Positions 46,755 to 58,600 of a stretch of DNA of 64,000 bases are shown in pieces (positions within the stretch are counted from its first letter, which is position 1; every line of letters begins with the position of its first letter). The translations under genes were made by a program, and so were the position numbers. Source of the DNA: Amblyomma americanum (taxonomy: Eukaryota; Arthropoda; Arachnida; Ixodida; Ixodidae); contig NC_135504.1 in NCBI RefSeq assembly GCF_052857255.1, positions 144,610,121 through 144,674,120 of the forward strand, given 5' to 3'. The notes beneath the pieces are model-generated. The model did no database searches. It was not told the DNA's origin and saw only the letters and a list, made by a program, of their open reading frames with translations.

Positions 46755-49700
46755 AAAAAGTTTACACCTTTCTCTCGTCTACTCTTCGACGACTTGTAAT
46801 ATCGATGCTCGTGAATCTTGCTAGTTTCGATCTAAAACGATGTATTCCGTTGTTTTGAGCCGGAATACAAGTTTTCGCGCAGTTCTGAGAGAAAAAGTTT
46901 ACGCCTTTCTCTCGTCTACTCTTCGATGACTTGTAAAATCGATGCTCGTGAATCTTGCTAGTTTCGATCTAAAACGATGTAACCCGTTGTTCTGAGCCGG
47001 AATACAAGTTCTGACGCAGTTCTGAGAGAAAACGTTTACACCTTTCTCTCGTCTACTCTTCGAGGACTTGTAAATCGATGCTCGTGAATCTTGCTAGTTT
47101 CGATCTAAAAGGATGAATCTCGTTGTTTTGAGCCGGAATACAAGTTTTCGCGCAGTTCTGAGAGAAAAAGTTTACACCTTTCTCTTGTCTACTCTTCGAA
47201 GAGTTGTAAAATCGATGCTCGTGAATCTTGCTAGTTTCGATCTAAAACGATGTATCCTGTTGTTTTGAGCCGGAATACAAGTTTTCGTGCAGTTCTGAGA
47301 GAAAAAGTTTACACCTTTCTCTTGTCTACTCTTCGAAGAGTTGTAAAATCGATGCTCGTGAATCTTGCTAGTTTCGATCTAAAACGATGTATTCTGTTGT
47401 TTTGAGCCGGAATACAAGTTTTCGCGCAGTTCTGAGAAAAAAAGTTTACACCTTTCTCTCGTCTACTCTTCGACGACTTGTAAAATCGATGCTCGTGAAT
47501 CTTGCTAGTTTCGATCTAAAACGATGTATCCCGTTTTTTTGAGCCGGTATACAAGTTCTCGCGCAGTTCTGAGAAAAAAGTTTACACCTTTCCCTCGTAT
47601 ACTCATCGACGGCTTGTAAAAGCGATGCTTGTGAATCTTGCTAGTTTCGATCTAAAACGATGTATCCCGTTGTTTTGAGCCGGAATACAAGTTTTCGTGC
47701 AGTTCTGAGAGAAAAAGTTTACACCTTTCTCTCGTCTACTCTTCGAGGACTTGTAAAATCGATGCTCGTGAATCTTGCTAGTTTCGATCTAAAACGATGA
47801 ATCCTGTTGTTTTGAGCCGGAATACAAGTTTTCGCGCAGTTCTGAGAGAAAAAGTTTACACCTTTCTCTCGTCTACTCTTCGACGACTTGTAAAATCGAT
47901 GCTCGTGAATCTTGCTCGTTTCGATCTAAAACAATGTATCCCGTTGTTTTGAGCCGGAATACATGTTTTCGTGCAGTTCTGAGAGAAAAAGTTTACACCT
48001 TTCTCTCGTCTACTCTTCGGCGACGTGTAAAATCGATGCTCGTGAATCATGCTAGTTTCGATCTAAAACGATGCATTCCGTTGTTTTGAGCCGGAATACA
48101 AGTTTTCGCGAAGTTCTGAGAGAAAAAGTTTACAATTTTCTCTCGTGTACTCGTCGACGACTTGTAAAATCGATGCTCGTGAATCTTGCTAGTTTCAATC
48201 TAAAACGATGTATCCCGTTGTTTTGAGCCGGAATACAAGTTTTCGCGCAGTTCTGAGAGAAAAAGTTTACGCCTTTCTCTCGTCTACTCTTCGAGGACTT
48301 GTAAAATCGATGCTCGTGAATCTTGCTAGTTTTGATCTAAAACGATGTATCCCGTTGTTTTGAGCCGGAATACAAGTTTTCGCGCAGTTCTGAGAGAAAA
48401 AGTTTACAATTTTCTCTCGTCTACTCGTCGACGACTTGTAAAATCGATGCTCGTGAATCTTGCTAGTTTCGATCTAAAACGATGTATCCCGTTGTTTTGA
48501 GCCGGAATACAAGTTTTCGCGCAGTTCTGAGAGAAAAAGTTTACACCTTTCTCTCGTCTACTCTTCGACGACTTGTAAAATCGATGCTCGTGAATCTTGC
48601 TCGTTTCGATCTAAAACGATGTATCCCGTTGTTTTGAGCCGGAATACAAGTTTTCGTGCAGTTCTGAGAGAAAAAGTTTACACCTTTCTCTCGTCTACTC
48701 TTCGGCGACTTGTAAAATCGATGCTCGTGAATCTTGCTAGTTTCGATCTAAAACGATGCATTCCGTTGTTTTGAGCCGGAATGCAAGTTTTCGCGCAGTT
48801 CTGAGAGAAAAAGTTTACAATTTTCTCTCGTCTACTCGTCGACGACTTGTAAAATCGATGCTCGTGAATCTTGCTAGTTTCGATCTAAAACGATGTATCC
48901 CGTTGTTTTGAGCCGGAATACAAGTTTTCGCGCAGTTCTGAGAGAAAAAGTTTACACCTTTCTCTCGTCTACTCTTCGACGACTTGTAAAATCGATGCTC
49001 GTGAATCTTGCTAGTTTCGATCTAAAACGATGTATCCCGTTTTTTTGAGCCGGAATACAAGTTTTTGTGCAGTTCTGAGAGAAAAAGTTTACACCTTTCT
49101 CTCGTCTACTCTTCGAGGACTTGTAAAATCGATGCTCGTGAATCTTGCTCGTTTCGATCTAAACCGATGTATCCCGTTGTTTTGAGCCGGAATACAAGTT
49201 TTCGCGCAGTTCTGAGAGAAAAAGTTTACACCTTTCTCTCGTCTACTCTTCGACGACTTGTAAAATCGATGCTCGTGAATCTTGCTCGTTTCGATCTAAA
49301 ACGATGTATCCCGTTGTTTTGAGCCGGAATACAAGTTTTCGTGCAGTTCTGAGAGAAAAAGTTTACACCTTTCTCTCTACTCTTCGACGACTTGTAAAAT
49401 CGATGCTCGTGAATCTTGCTAGTTTCGATCTAAAACGATGTATTCCGTTGTTTTGAGCCGGAATACAAGTTTTCGCGCAGTTCTGAGAGAAAAAGTTTAC
49501 AATTTTCTCTCGTCTACTCGTCGACGATTCGTAAAATCGATGCTCGCGAATCTTACTAGTTTCGATCTAAAACGATGTATACCGTTGTTTTGAGCCGGAA
49601 TACAAGTTTTCGTGCAGTTCTGAGAGAAAAAGTGTACACCTTTCTCTCGACTACTCTTCGAAGACTTGTAAAATCGATGCTCGTGAATCTTGCTAGTTTC

Positions 49701-49890
49701 GATCTAAAACGATGAATCCTGTTGTTTTGAGCCGGAATACAAGTTTCCGCGCAGTACTGAGAGAAAAAGTTTACACCTTTCTCTCGTCTACTCTTCGACG
49801 ACTTTTAAAATCGATGCTCGTGAATCTTGCTAGTTTCGATCTAAAACGATGTATCCCGTTGTTTTGAGCCGGAATACAAGTTTTCGCGCA
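46755..49890. repeat. 137-bp satellite array between inserts B and C
   Basis: Head-to-tail 137-bp monomers. The first part matches 41614 onward at an offset of 5141, then the array changes register into the 3496-bp repeat near 48570. No gene is seen. Confidence 0.97.
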
Positions 49891-50619
49891 GTTCTAAGAG
49901 TTCTAAGGGGCATTATTAATTTATGCTTGAAGAATGCTCTGGAAAAGTCATGCCCCCACCTCATCAGCGAGAGCTTTCACGCTCAACTCGCAAGGTTCCA
50001 TCAAGCAGGCTACCCAGCTGATATTTGTGTTTCTGTCGCCGAAGGCATACTAAAGAAGAAGCGCCAGGAAGGTCAACTGCCGTCCGTGCCTTCAGAAAGA
50101 AAAAAAGACAAAGTTGCCGTCATTCCTTACATTCATTGCCTGTCCCACAATCTCAAGAAAATTGGGACAAAAGCTAATGTTCGTGTCGTTTTTTCTGCCC
50201 CTGAAAAACTAAGTGCGCTTTCCAAAAAAACTTTGCCCGCTGATAAACGTCCCCAAAAGCTGCAGTGCACCATTAACCACAGAAAGAAATTCGTGAAATG
50301 TACTGAAGGCATTGTTTATGACATCCCTCTCTCTTGCGGTAAGCGGTATGTTGGTCAGTCAGGTCGGTGCTTGAATGAGAGACTTCGCGAACACAAAAAT
50401 AACTTGAGAACTTTTACTGGCAGTAATCTGGCTTTACACTGCAAGGAGTGTGGTTGTGTGCCATTTCTGGACAAGTGCTCGATCGTTGCCAGACACCGGG
50501 ATCAGTTAACGCGAGAGATTATTGAAGCAGCTCGTATCGCTGCCTTGGACGATAAATGTGTAAGCAAGCCGTCTATCTCCCTGTCCAAAAGAGAGCTGGC
50601 CTTCTTAAAGAAACGCTGA
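49849..50619 (+). CDS. Chimeric satellite/PLE GIY-YIG ORF (copy C)
   Basis: Same 256-codon frame, domain order and GIY-YIG motifs as copy A. One residue differs: Gln instead of Glu at residue 76, from a G-to-C change at 50074, in the basic linker before the endonuclease. The motif residues are unchanged. It begins at the satellite ATG and encodes only the C-terminal part of a PLE. Confidence 0.85.
   Translation: MYPVVLSRNTSFRAVLRVLRGIINLCLKNALEKSCPHLISESFHAQLARFHQAGYPADICVSVAEGILKKKRQEGQLPSVPSERKKDKVAVIPYIHCLSHNLKKIGTKANVRVVFSAPEKLSALSKKTLPADKRPQKLQCTINHRKKFVKCTEGIVYDIPLSCGKRYVGQSGRCLNERLREHKNNLRTFTGSNLALHCKECGCVPFLDKCSIVARHRDQLTREIIEAARIAALDDKCVSKPSISLSKRELAFLKKR
49891..49900 (+). repeat. 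Left target-site duplication, insert C
   Basis: gttctaagag, repeated at 50787-50796. Confidence 0.85.
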
Positions 50620-50786
50620 ATCGTTCACATCCGTAGATCCTCATTCACCTGTTTTTCATTATCTTTCTGGGCGCATGCACCTGTTTCCCCTCACGGATTA
50701 CGTTCGTCTTGGCCGCCCTGGTTTCTTTCAGTCGGAAGTTGGATCACCGTTACCGACTCGCCCAAGTTTCTACCCTTGTGAATTAC
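49901..50786 (+). mobile_element. 5'-truncated Penelope-like retroelement insert C
   Basis: 886 bp with ends identical to A and B. It differs from A by G-to-C at 50074, G-to-T at 50625 and G-to-A at 50679. The last two lie in the 3' tail. Confidence 0.88.
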
Positions 50787-50796
50787 GTTCTAAGAG
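50787..50796 (+). repeat. Right target-site duplication, insert C
   Basis: gttctaagag, directly followed by the satellite segment aaaaagtttacacc. Confidence 0.85.
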
Positions 50797-53386
50797 AAAA
50801 AGTTTACACCTTTCTCTCGTCTACTCTTCGACGACTTGTAATATCGATGCTCGTGAATCTTGCTAGTTTCGATCTAAAACGATGTATTCCGTTGTTTTGA
50901 GCCGGAATACAAGTTTTCGCGCAGTTCTGAGAGAAAAAGTTTACGCCTTTCTCTCGTCTACTCTTCGATGACTTGTAAAATCGATGCTCGTGAATCTTGC
51001 TAGTTTCGATCTAAAACGATATAACCCGTTGTTCTGAGCCGGAATACAAGTTCTGACGCAGTTCTGAGAGAAAACGTTTACACCTTTCTCTCGTCTACTC
51101 TTCGAGGACTTGTAAAATCGATGCTCGTGAATCTTGCTAGTTTCGATCTAAAAGGATGAATCTCGTTGTTTTGAGCCGGAATACAAGTTTTCGCGCAGTT
51201 CTGAGAGAAAAAGTTTACACCTTTCTCTTGTCTACTCTTCGAAGAGTTGTAAAATCGATGCTCGTGAATCTTGCTAGTTTCGATCTAAAACGATGTATCC
51301 TGTTGTTTTGAGCCGGAATACAAGTTTTCGTGCAGTTCTGAGAAAAAAAGTTTACACCTTTCTCTCGTCTACTCTTCGACGACTTGTAAAATCCATGCTC
51401 GTGAATCTTGCTAGTTTCGATCTAAAACGATGTATTCCGTTGTTTTGAGCCGGAATACAAGTTTTCGCGCAGTTCTGAGAGAAAAAGTTTACACCTTTCT
51501 CTCGTCTACTCTTCGACGACTTGTAAAATCAATGCTCGTGAATCTTGCTAGTTTCGATCTACAACGATGTATCTCGTTGTTTTGAGCTGGAATACAAGTT
51601 TTCGCGCAGTTCTGAGAGAAAAAGTTTACACCTTTCTCTCGTCTACTCTTCGACGACTTGTAAAATCAATGCTCGTGAATCTTGCTAGTTTCGATCTACA
51701 ACGATGTATCTCGTTGTTTTGAGCTGGAATACAAGTTTTCGCGCAGTTCTGAGAGAAAAAGTTTACACCTTTCTCTCGTCTACTCTTCGACGACTTGTAA
51801 AATCGATGCTCGTGAATCTTGCTAGTTTCGATCTAAAACGATGTATCCCGTTGTTTTGAGCCGGAATACAAGTTTTCGTGCAGTTCTGAGAGAAAAAGTT
51901 TACACCTTTCTCTCGTCTACTCTTCGACGACTTGTAAAATCGATGCTCGTGAATCTTGCTAGTTTCGATCTAAAACGATGTATTCCGTTGTTTTGAGCCG
52001 GAATACAAGTTTTCGCGCAGTTCTGAGAGAAGAAGTTTACGCCTTTCTCTCGTCTACTCTTCGAGGACTTGTAAAATCGATGCTCGTGAATCTTGCTCGT
52101 TTCGATCTAAAACGATGTATCCCGTTGTTTTGAGCCGGAATACAAGTTTTCGTGCAGTTCTGAGAGAAAAAGTTTACACCTTTCTCTCGTCTACTCTTCG
52201 GCGACTTGTAAAATCGATGCTCGTGAATCTTGCTAGTTTCGATCTAAAACGATGCATTCCGTTGTTTTGAGCCGGAATGCAAGTTTTCGCGCAGTTCTGA
52301 GAGAAAAAGTTTACAATTTTCTCTCGTCTACTCGTCGACGACTTGTAAAATCGATGCTCGTGAATCTTGCTAGTTTCGATCTAAAACGATGTATCCCGTT
52401 GTTTTGAGCCGGAATACAAGTTTTCGCGCAGTTCTGAGAGAAAAAGTTTACACCTTTCTCTCGTCTACTCTTCGACGACTTGTAAAATCGATGCTCGTGA
52501 ATCTTGCTAGTTTCGATCTAAAACGATGTATCCCGTTTTTTTGAGCCGGAATACAAGTTTTTGTGCAGTTCTGAGAGAAAAAGTTTACACCTTTCTCTCG
52601 TCTACTCTTCGAGGACTTGTAAAATCGATGCTCGTGAATCTTGCTCGTTTCGATCTAAACCGATGTATCCCGTTGTTTTGAGCCGGAATACAAGTTTTCG
52701 CGCAGTTCTGAGAGAAAAAGTTTACACCTTTCTCTCGTCTACTCTTCGACGACTTGTAAAATCGATGCTCGTGAATCTTGCTCGTTTCGATCTAAAACGA
52801 TGTATCCCGTTGTTTTGAGCCGGAATACAAGTTTTCGTGCAGTTCTGAGAGAAAAAGTTTACACCTTTCTCTCTACTCTTCGACGACTTGTAAAATCGAT
52901 GCTCGTGAATCTTGCTAGTTTCGATCTAAAACGATGTATTCCGTTGTTTTGAGCCGGAATACAAGTTTTCGCGCAGTTCTGAGAGAAAAAGTTTACAATT
53001 TTCTCTCGTCTACTCGTCGACGATTCGTAAAATCGATGCTCGCGAATCTTACTAGTTTCGATCTAAAACGATGTATACCGTTGTTTTGAGCCGGAATACA
53101 AGTTTTCGTGCAGTTCTGAGAGAAAAAGTGTACACCTTTCTCTCGACTACTCTTCGAAGACTTGTAAAATCGATGCTCGTGAATCTTGCTAGTTTCGATC
53201 TAAAACGATGAATCCTGTTGTTTTGAGCCGGAATACAAGTTTCCGCGCAGTACTGAGAGAAAAAGTTTACACCTTTCTCTCGTCTACTCTTCGACGACTT
53301 TTAAAATCGATGCTCGTGAATCTTGCTAGTTTCGATCTAAAACGATGTATCCCGTTGTTTTGAGCCGGAATACAAGTTTTCGCGCA
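50797..53386. repeat. 137-bp satellite array between inserts C and D
   Basis: Head-to-tail monomers. The first part, to about 51342, is shared with the downstream flanks of inserts A and B. It then diverges into different monomer variants, including two consecutive copies of the gagctgg class near 51560-51730. No gene is seen. Confidence 0.97.
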
Positions 53387-54115
53387 GTTCTAAGAGTTCT
53401 AAGGGGCATTATTAATTTATGCTTGAAGAATGCTCTGGAAAAGTCATGCCCCCACCTCATCAGCGAGAGCTTTCACGCTCAACTCGCAAGGTTCCATCAA
53501 GCAGGCTACCCAGCTGATATTTGTGTTTCTGTCGCCGAAGGCATACTAAAGAAGAAGCGCCAGGAAGGTCAACTGCCGTCCGTGCCTTCAGAAAGAAAAA
53601 AAGACAAAGTTGCCGTCATTCCTTACATTCATTGCCTGTCCCACAATCTCAAGAAAATTGGGACAAAAGCTAATGTTCGTGTCGTTTTTTCTGCCCCTGA
53701 AAAACTAAGTGCGCTTTCCAAAAAAACTTTGCCCGCTGATAAACGTCCCCAAAAGCTGCAGTGCACCATTAACCACAGAAAGAAATTCGTGAAATGTACT
53801 GAAGGCATTGTTTATGACATCCCTCTCTCTTGCGGTAAGCGGTATGTTGGTCAGTCAGGTCGGTGCTTGAATGAGAGACTTCGCGAACACAAAAATAACT
53901 TGAGAACTTTTACTGGCAGTAATCTGGCTTTACACTGCAAGGAGTGTGGTTGTGTGCCATTTCTGGACAAGTGCTCGATCGTTGCCAGACACCGGGATCA
54001 GTTAACGCGAGAGATTATTGAAGCAGCTCGTATCGCTGCCTTGGACGATAAATGTGTAAGCAAGCCGTCTATCTCCCTGTCCAAAAGAGAGCTGGCCTTC
54101 TTAAAGAAACGCTGA
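53345..54115 (+). CDS. Chimeric satellite/PLE GIY-YIG ORF (copy D)
   Basis: The protein is identical to copy C, including Gln76, and lies 3496 bp downstream of it. The pairs A=B and C=D show that two ancestral versions were each tandemly duplicated afterwards. The frame is open throughout and has the same missing RT core. Confidence 0.85.
   Translation: MYPVVLSRNTSFRAVLRVLRGIINLCLKNALEKSCPHLISESFHAQLARFHQAGYPADICVSVAEGILKKKRQEGQLPSVPSERKKDKVAVIPYIHCLSHNLKKIGTKANVRVVFSAPEKLSALSKKTLPADKRPQKLQCTINHRKKFVKCTEGIVYDIPLSCGKRYVGQSGRCLNERLREHKNNLRTFTGSNLALHCKECGCVPFLDKCSIVARHRDQLTREIIEAARIAALDDKCVSKPSISLSKRELAFLKKR
53387..53396 (+). repeat. Left target-site duplication, insert D
   Basis: gttctaagag, repeated at 54283-54292. 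Confidence 0.85.
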
Positions 54116-54282
54116 ATCGTTCACATCCGTAGATCCTCATTCACCTGTTTTTCATTATCTTTCTGGGCGCATGCACCTGTTTCCCCTCACGGATTACGTT
54201 CGTCTTGGCCGCCCTGGTTTCTTTCAGTCGGAAGTTGGATCACCGTTACCGACTCGCCCAAGTTTCTACCCTTGTGAATTAC
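53397..54282 (+). mobile_element. 5'-truncated Penelope-like retroelement insert D
   Basis: 886 bp, offset 3496 from insert C. It shares all three diagnostic differences with C. Ends and flanks are unchanged. Confidence 0.88.
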
Positions 54283-54292
54283 GTTCTAAGAG
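54283..54292 (+). repeat. Right target-site duplication, insert D
   Basis: gttctaagag, directly followed by the satellite segment aaaaagtttacacc. Confidence 0.85.
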
Positions 54293-55648
54293 AAAAAGTT
54301 TACACCTTTCTCTCGTCTACTCTTCGACGACTTGTAATATCGATGCTCGTGAATCTTGCTAGTTTCGATCTAAAACGATGTATTCCGTTGTTTTGAGCCG
54401 GAATACAAGTTTTCGCGCAGTTCTGAGAGAAAAAGTTTACGCCTTTCTCTCGTCTACTCTTCGATGACTTGTAAAATCGATGCTCGTGAATCTTGCTAGT
54501 TTCGATCTAAAACGATATAACCCGTTGTTCTGAGCCGGAATACAAGTTCTGACGCAGTTCTGAGAGAAAACGTTTACACCTTTCTCTCGTCTACTCTTCG
54601 AGGACTTGTAAAATCGATGCTCGTGAATCTTGCTAGTTTCGATCTAAAAGGATGAATCTCGTTGTTTTGAGCCGGAATACAAGTTTTCGCGCAGTTCTGA
54701 GAGAAAAAGTTTACACCTTTCTCTTGTCTACTCTTCGAAGAGTTGTAAAATCGATGCTCGTGAATCTTGCTAGTTTCGATCTAAAACGATGTATCCTGTT
54801 GTTTTGAGCCGGAATACAAGTTTTCGTGCAGTTCTGAGAAAAAAAGTTTACACCTTTCTCTCGTCTACTCTTCGACGACTTGTAAAATCCATGCTCGTGA
54901 ATCTTGCTAGTTTCGATCTAAAACGATGTATTCCGTTGTTTTGAGCCGGAATACAAGTTTTCGCGCAGTTCTGAGAGAAAAAGTTTACACCTTTCTCTCG
55001 TCTACTCTTCGACGACTTGTAAAATCAATGCTCGTGAATCTTGCTAGTTTCGATCTACAACGATGTATCTCGTTGTTTTGAGCTGGAATACAAGTTTTCG
55101 CGCAGTTCTGAGAGAAAAAGTTTACACCTTTCTCTCGTCTACTCTTCGACGACTTGTAAAATCAATGCTCGTGAATCTTGCTAGTTTCGATCTACAACGA
55201 TGTATCTCGTTGTTTTGAGCTGGAATACAAGTTTTCGCGCAGTTCTGAGAGAAAAAGTTTACACCTTTCTCTCGTCTACTCTTCGACGACTTGTAAAATC
55301 GATGCTCGTGAATCTTGCTAGTTTCGATCTAAAACGATGTATCCCGTTGTTTTGAGCCGGAATACAAGTTTTCGTGCAGTTCTGAGAGAAAAAGTTTACA
55401 CCTTTCTCTCGTCTACTCTTCGACGACTTGTAAAATCGATGCTCGTGAATCTTGCTAGTTTCGATCTAAAACGATGTATTCCGTTGTTTTGAGCCGGAAT
55501 ACAAGTTTTCGCGCAGTTCTGAGAGAAGAAGTTTACGCCTTTCTCTCGTCTACTCTTCGAGGACTTGTAAAATCGATGCTCGTGAATCTTGCTAGTTTCG
55601 ATCTAAAACGATGTAACCCGTTGTTCTGAGCCGGAATACAAGTTCTGA

Positions 55649-58600
55649 CGCAGTTCTGAGAGAAAACGTTTACACCTTTCTCTCGTCTACTCTTCGAGGA
55701 CTTGTAAAATCGATGCTCGTAAATCTTGCTAGTTTTGATCTAAAACGATGTATCCCGTTGTTTTGAGCCGGAATACAAGTTTTCGCGCAGTTCTGAGAGA
55801 AAAAGTTTACAATTTTCTCTCGTCTACTCGTCGACGACTTGTAAAATCGATGCTCGTGAATCTTGCTAGTTTCGATCTAAAACGATGTATCCCGTTGTTT
55901 TGAGCCGGAATACAAGTTTTCGCGCAGTTCTGAGAGAAAAAGATTACACCTTTCTCTCGTCTACTCTTCGACGACTTGTAAAATCGATGCTCGTGAATCT
56001 TGCTCGTTTCGATCTAAAACGATGTATCCCGTTGTTTTGAGCCGGAATACAAGTTTTCGTGCAGTTCTGAGAGAAAAAGTTTACACCTTTCTCTCGTCTA
56101 CTCTTCGGCGACTTGTAAAATCGATGCTCGTGAATCTTGCTAGTTTCGATCTAAAACGATGCATTCCGTTGTTTTGAGCCGGAATGCAAGTTTTCGCGCA
56201 GTTCTGAGAGAAAAAGTTTACAATTTTCTCTCGTCTACTCGTCGACGACTTGTAAAATCGATGCTCGTGAATCTTGCTAGTTTCGATCTAAAACGATGTA
56301 TCCCGTTGTTTTGAGCCGGAATACAAGTTTTCGCGCAGTTCTGAGAGAAAAAGTTTACACCTTTCTCTCGTCTACTCTTCGACGACTTGTAAAATCGATG
56401 CTCGTGAATCTTGCTAGTTTCGATCTAAAACGATGTATCCCGTTTTTTTGAGCCGGAATACAAGTTTTCGTGCAGTTCTGAGAGAAAAAGTTTACACCTT
56501 TCTCTCGTCTACTCTTCGAGGACTTGTAAAATCGATGCTCGTGAATCTTGCTCGTTTCGATCTAAACCGATGTATCCCGTTGTTTTGAGCCGGAATACAA
56601 GTTTTCGCGCAGTTCTGAGAGAAAAAGTTTACACCTTTCTCTCGTCTACTCTTCGACGATTTGTAAAATCGATGCTCGTGAATCTTGCTCGTTTCGATCT
56701 AAAACGATGTATCCCGTTGTTTTGAGCCGGAATACAAGTTTTCGTGCAGTTCTGAGAGGAAAAGTTTACACCTTTCTCTCGTCTACTCTTCGGCGACTTG
56801 TAAAGTCGATGCTCGTGAATCTTGCTAGTTTCGATCTAAAACGATGCATTCCGTTGTTTTAAGCCGGAATGCAAGTTTTCGCGCAGTTCTGAGAGAAAAA
56901 GTTTACAATTTTCTCTCGTCTACTCGTCGACGACTTGTAAAATCGATGCTCGTGAATCTTGCTAGTTTCGATCTAAAACGATGTATCCCGTTGTTTTGAG
57001 CCGGAATACAAGTTTTCGCGCAGTTCTGAGAGAAAAAGTTTACACCTTTCTCTCGTCTACTCTTCGACGACTTGTAAAATCGATGCTCGTGAATCTTGCT
57101 AGTTTCGATCTAAAACGATGTATCCCATTTTTTTGAGCCGGAATACAAGTTTTCGTGCAGTTCTGAGAGAAAAAGTTTACACCTTTCTCTCGTCTACTCT
57201 TCGAGGACTTGTAAAATCGATGCTCGTGAATCTTGCTCGTTTCGATCTAAACCGATGTATCCCGTTGTTTTGAGCCGGAATACAAGTTTTCGTGCAGTTC
57301 TGAGAGGAAAAGTTTACACCTTTCTCTCGTCTACTCTTCGGCGACTTGTAAAATCGATGCTCGTGAATCTTGCTAAATTCGATCTAAAACGATGCATTCC
57401 GTTGTTTTGAGCCGGAATACAAGTTTTCGCGCAGTTCTGAGAGAAAAAGTTTACAATTTTCTCTCGTCTACTCGTCGACGACTTGTAAAATCGATGCTCG
57501 TGAATCTTGCTAGTTTCGATCTAAAACGATGTATCCCGTTGTTTTGAGCCGGAATACAAGTTCTCGCGCAGTTCTGAGAGAAAAAGTTTACACCTTTCTC
57601 TCGTCTACTCTTCGACGACTTGTAATATCGATGCTCGTGAATCTTGCTAGTTTCGATCTAAAACGATGTATTCCGTTGTTTTGAGCCGGAATACAAGTTT
57701 TCGCGCAGTTCTGAGAGAAAAAGTTTACACCTTTCTCTCGTCTACTCTTCGACGACTTGTAAAATCAATGCTCGTGAATCTTGCTAGTTTCAATCTACAA
57801 CGATGTATCTCGTTGTTTTGAGCTGGAATACAAGTTTTCGCGCAGTTCTGAGAGAAAACGTTTACACCTTTCTCTCGTCTACTCTTCGAGGACTTGTAAA
57901 ATCGATGCTCGTGAATCTTGCTAGTTTTGATCTAAAACGATGTATCCCGTTGTTTTGAGCCGGAATACAAGTTTTCGCGCAGTTCTGAGAGAAAAAGTTT
58001 ACAATTTTCTCTCGTCTACTCGTCGACGACTTGTAAAATCGATGCTCGTGAATCTTGCTAGTTTCGATCTAAAACGATGTATCCCGTTGTTTTGAGCCGG
58101 AATACAAGTTTTCGCGCAGTTCTGAGAGAAAAAGTTTACACCTTTCTCTCGTCTACTCTTCGACGACTTGTAAAATCGATGCTCGTGAATCTTGCTCGTT
58201 TCGATCTAAAACGATGTATCCAGTTGTTTTGAGCCGGAATACAAGTTTTCGTGCAGTTCTGAGAGAAAAAGTTTACACCTTTCTCTCGCCTACTCTTCGG
58301 CGACTTGTAAAATCGATGCTCGTGAATCTTGCTAGTTTCGATCTAAAACGATGCATTCCGTTGTTTTGAGCCGGAATGCAAGTTTTCGCGCAGTTCTGAG
58401 AGAAAAAGTTTACAATTTTCTCTCGTCTACTCGTCGACGACTTGTAAAATCGATGCTCGTGAATCTTGCTAGTTTCGATCTAAAACGATGTATCCCGTTG
58501 TTTTGAGCCGGAATACAAGTTTTCGCGCAGTTCTGAGAGAAAAAGTTTACACCTTTCTCTCGTCTACTCTTCGACGACTTGTAAAATCGATGCTCGTGAA

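Larger units (their letters stand above)
43758..48898. repeat. 5141-bp higher-order unit carrying insert B
   Basis: Second unit of the tandem pair. Similarity to unit 1 breaks near 48930, where cgcgcag replaces cgtgcag. One satellite base is missing in both units (acttgtaaatcg near 41930 and 47071) but not in units C and D. Confidence 0.9.
48570..52065. repeat. 3496-bp higher-order unit carrying insert C
   Basis: Near-identical to 52066-55593. Shared rare markers are ttttgtgcag (49064 and 52560), gatctaaaccgatg, and gatataaccc (51020 and 54516). Confidence 0.9.
52066..55593. repeat. 3496-bp higher-order unit carrying insert D
   Basis: Second unit. Similarity ends near 55593, where ttgctag replaces ttgctcg. 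Confidence 0.9.
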
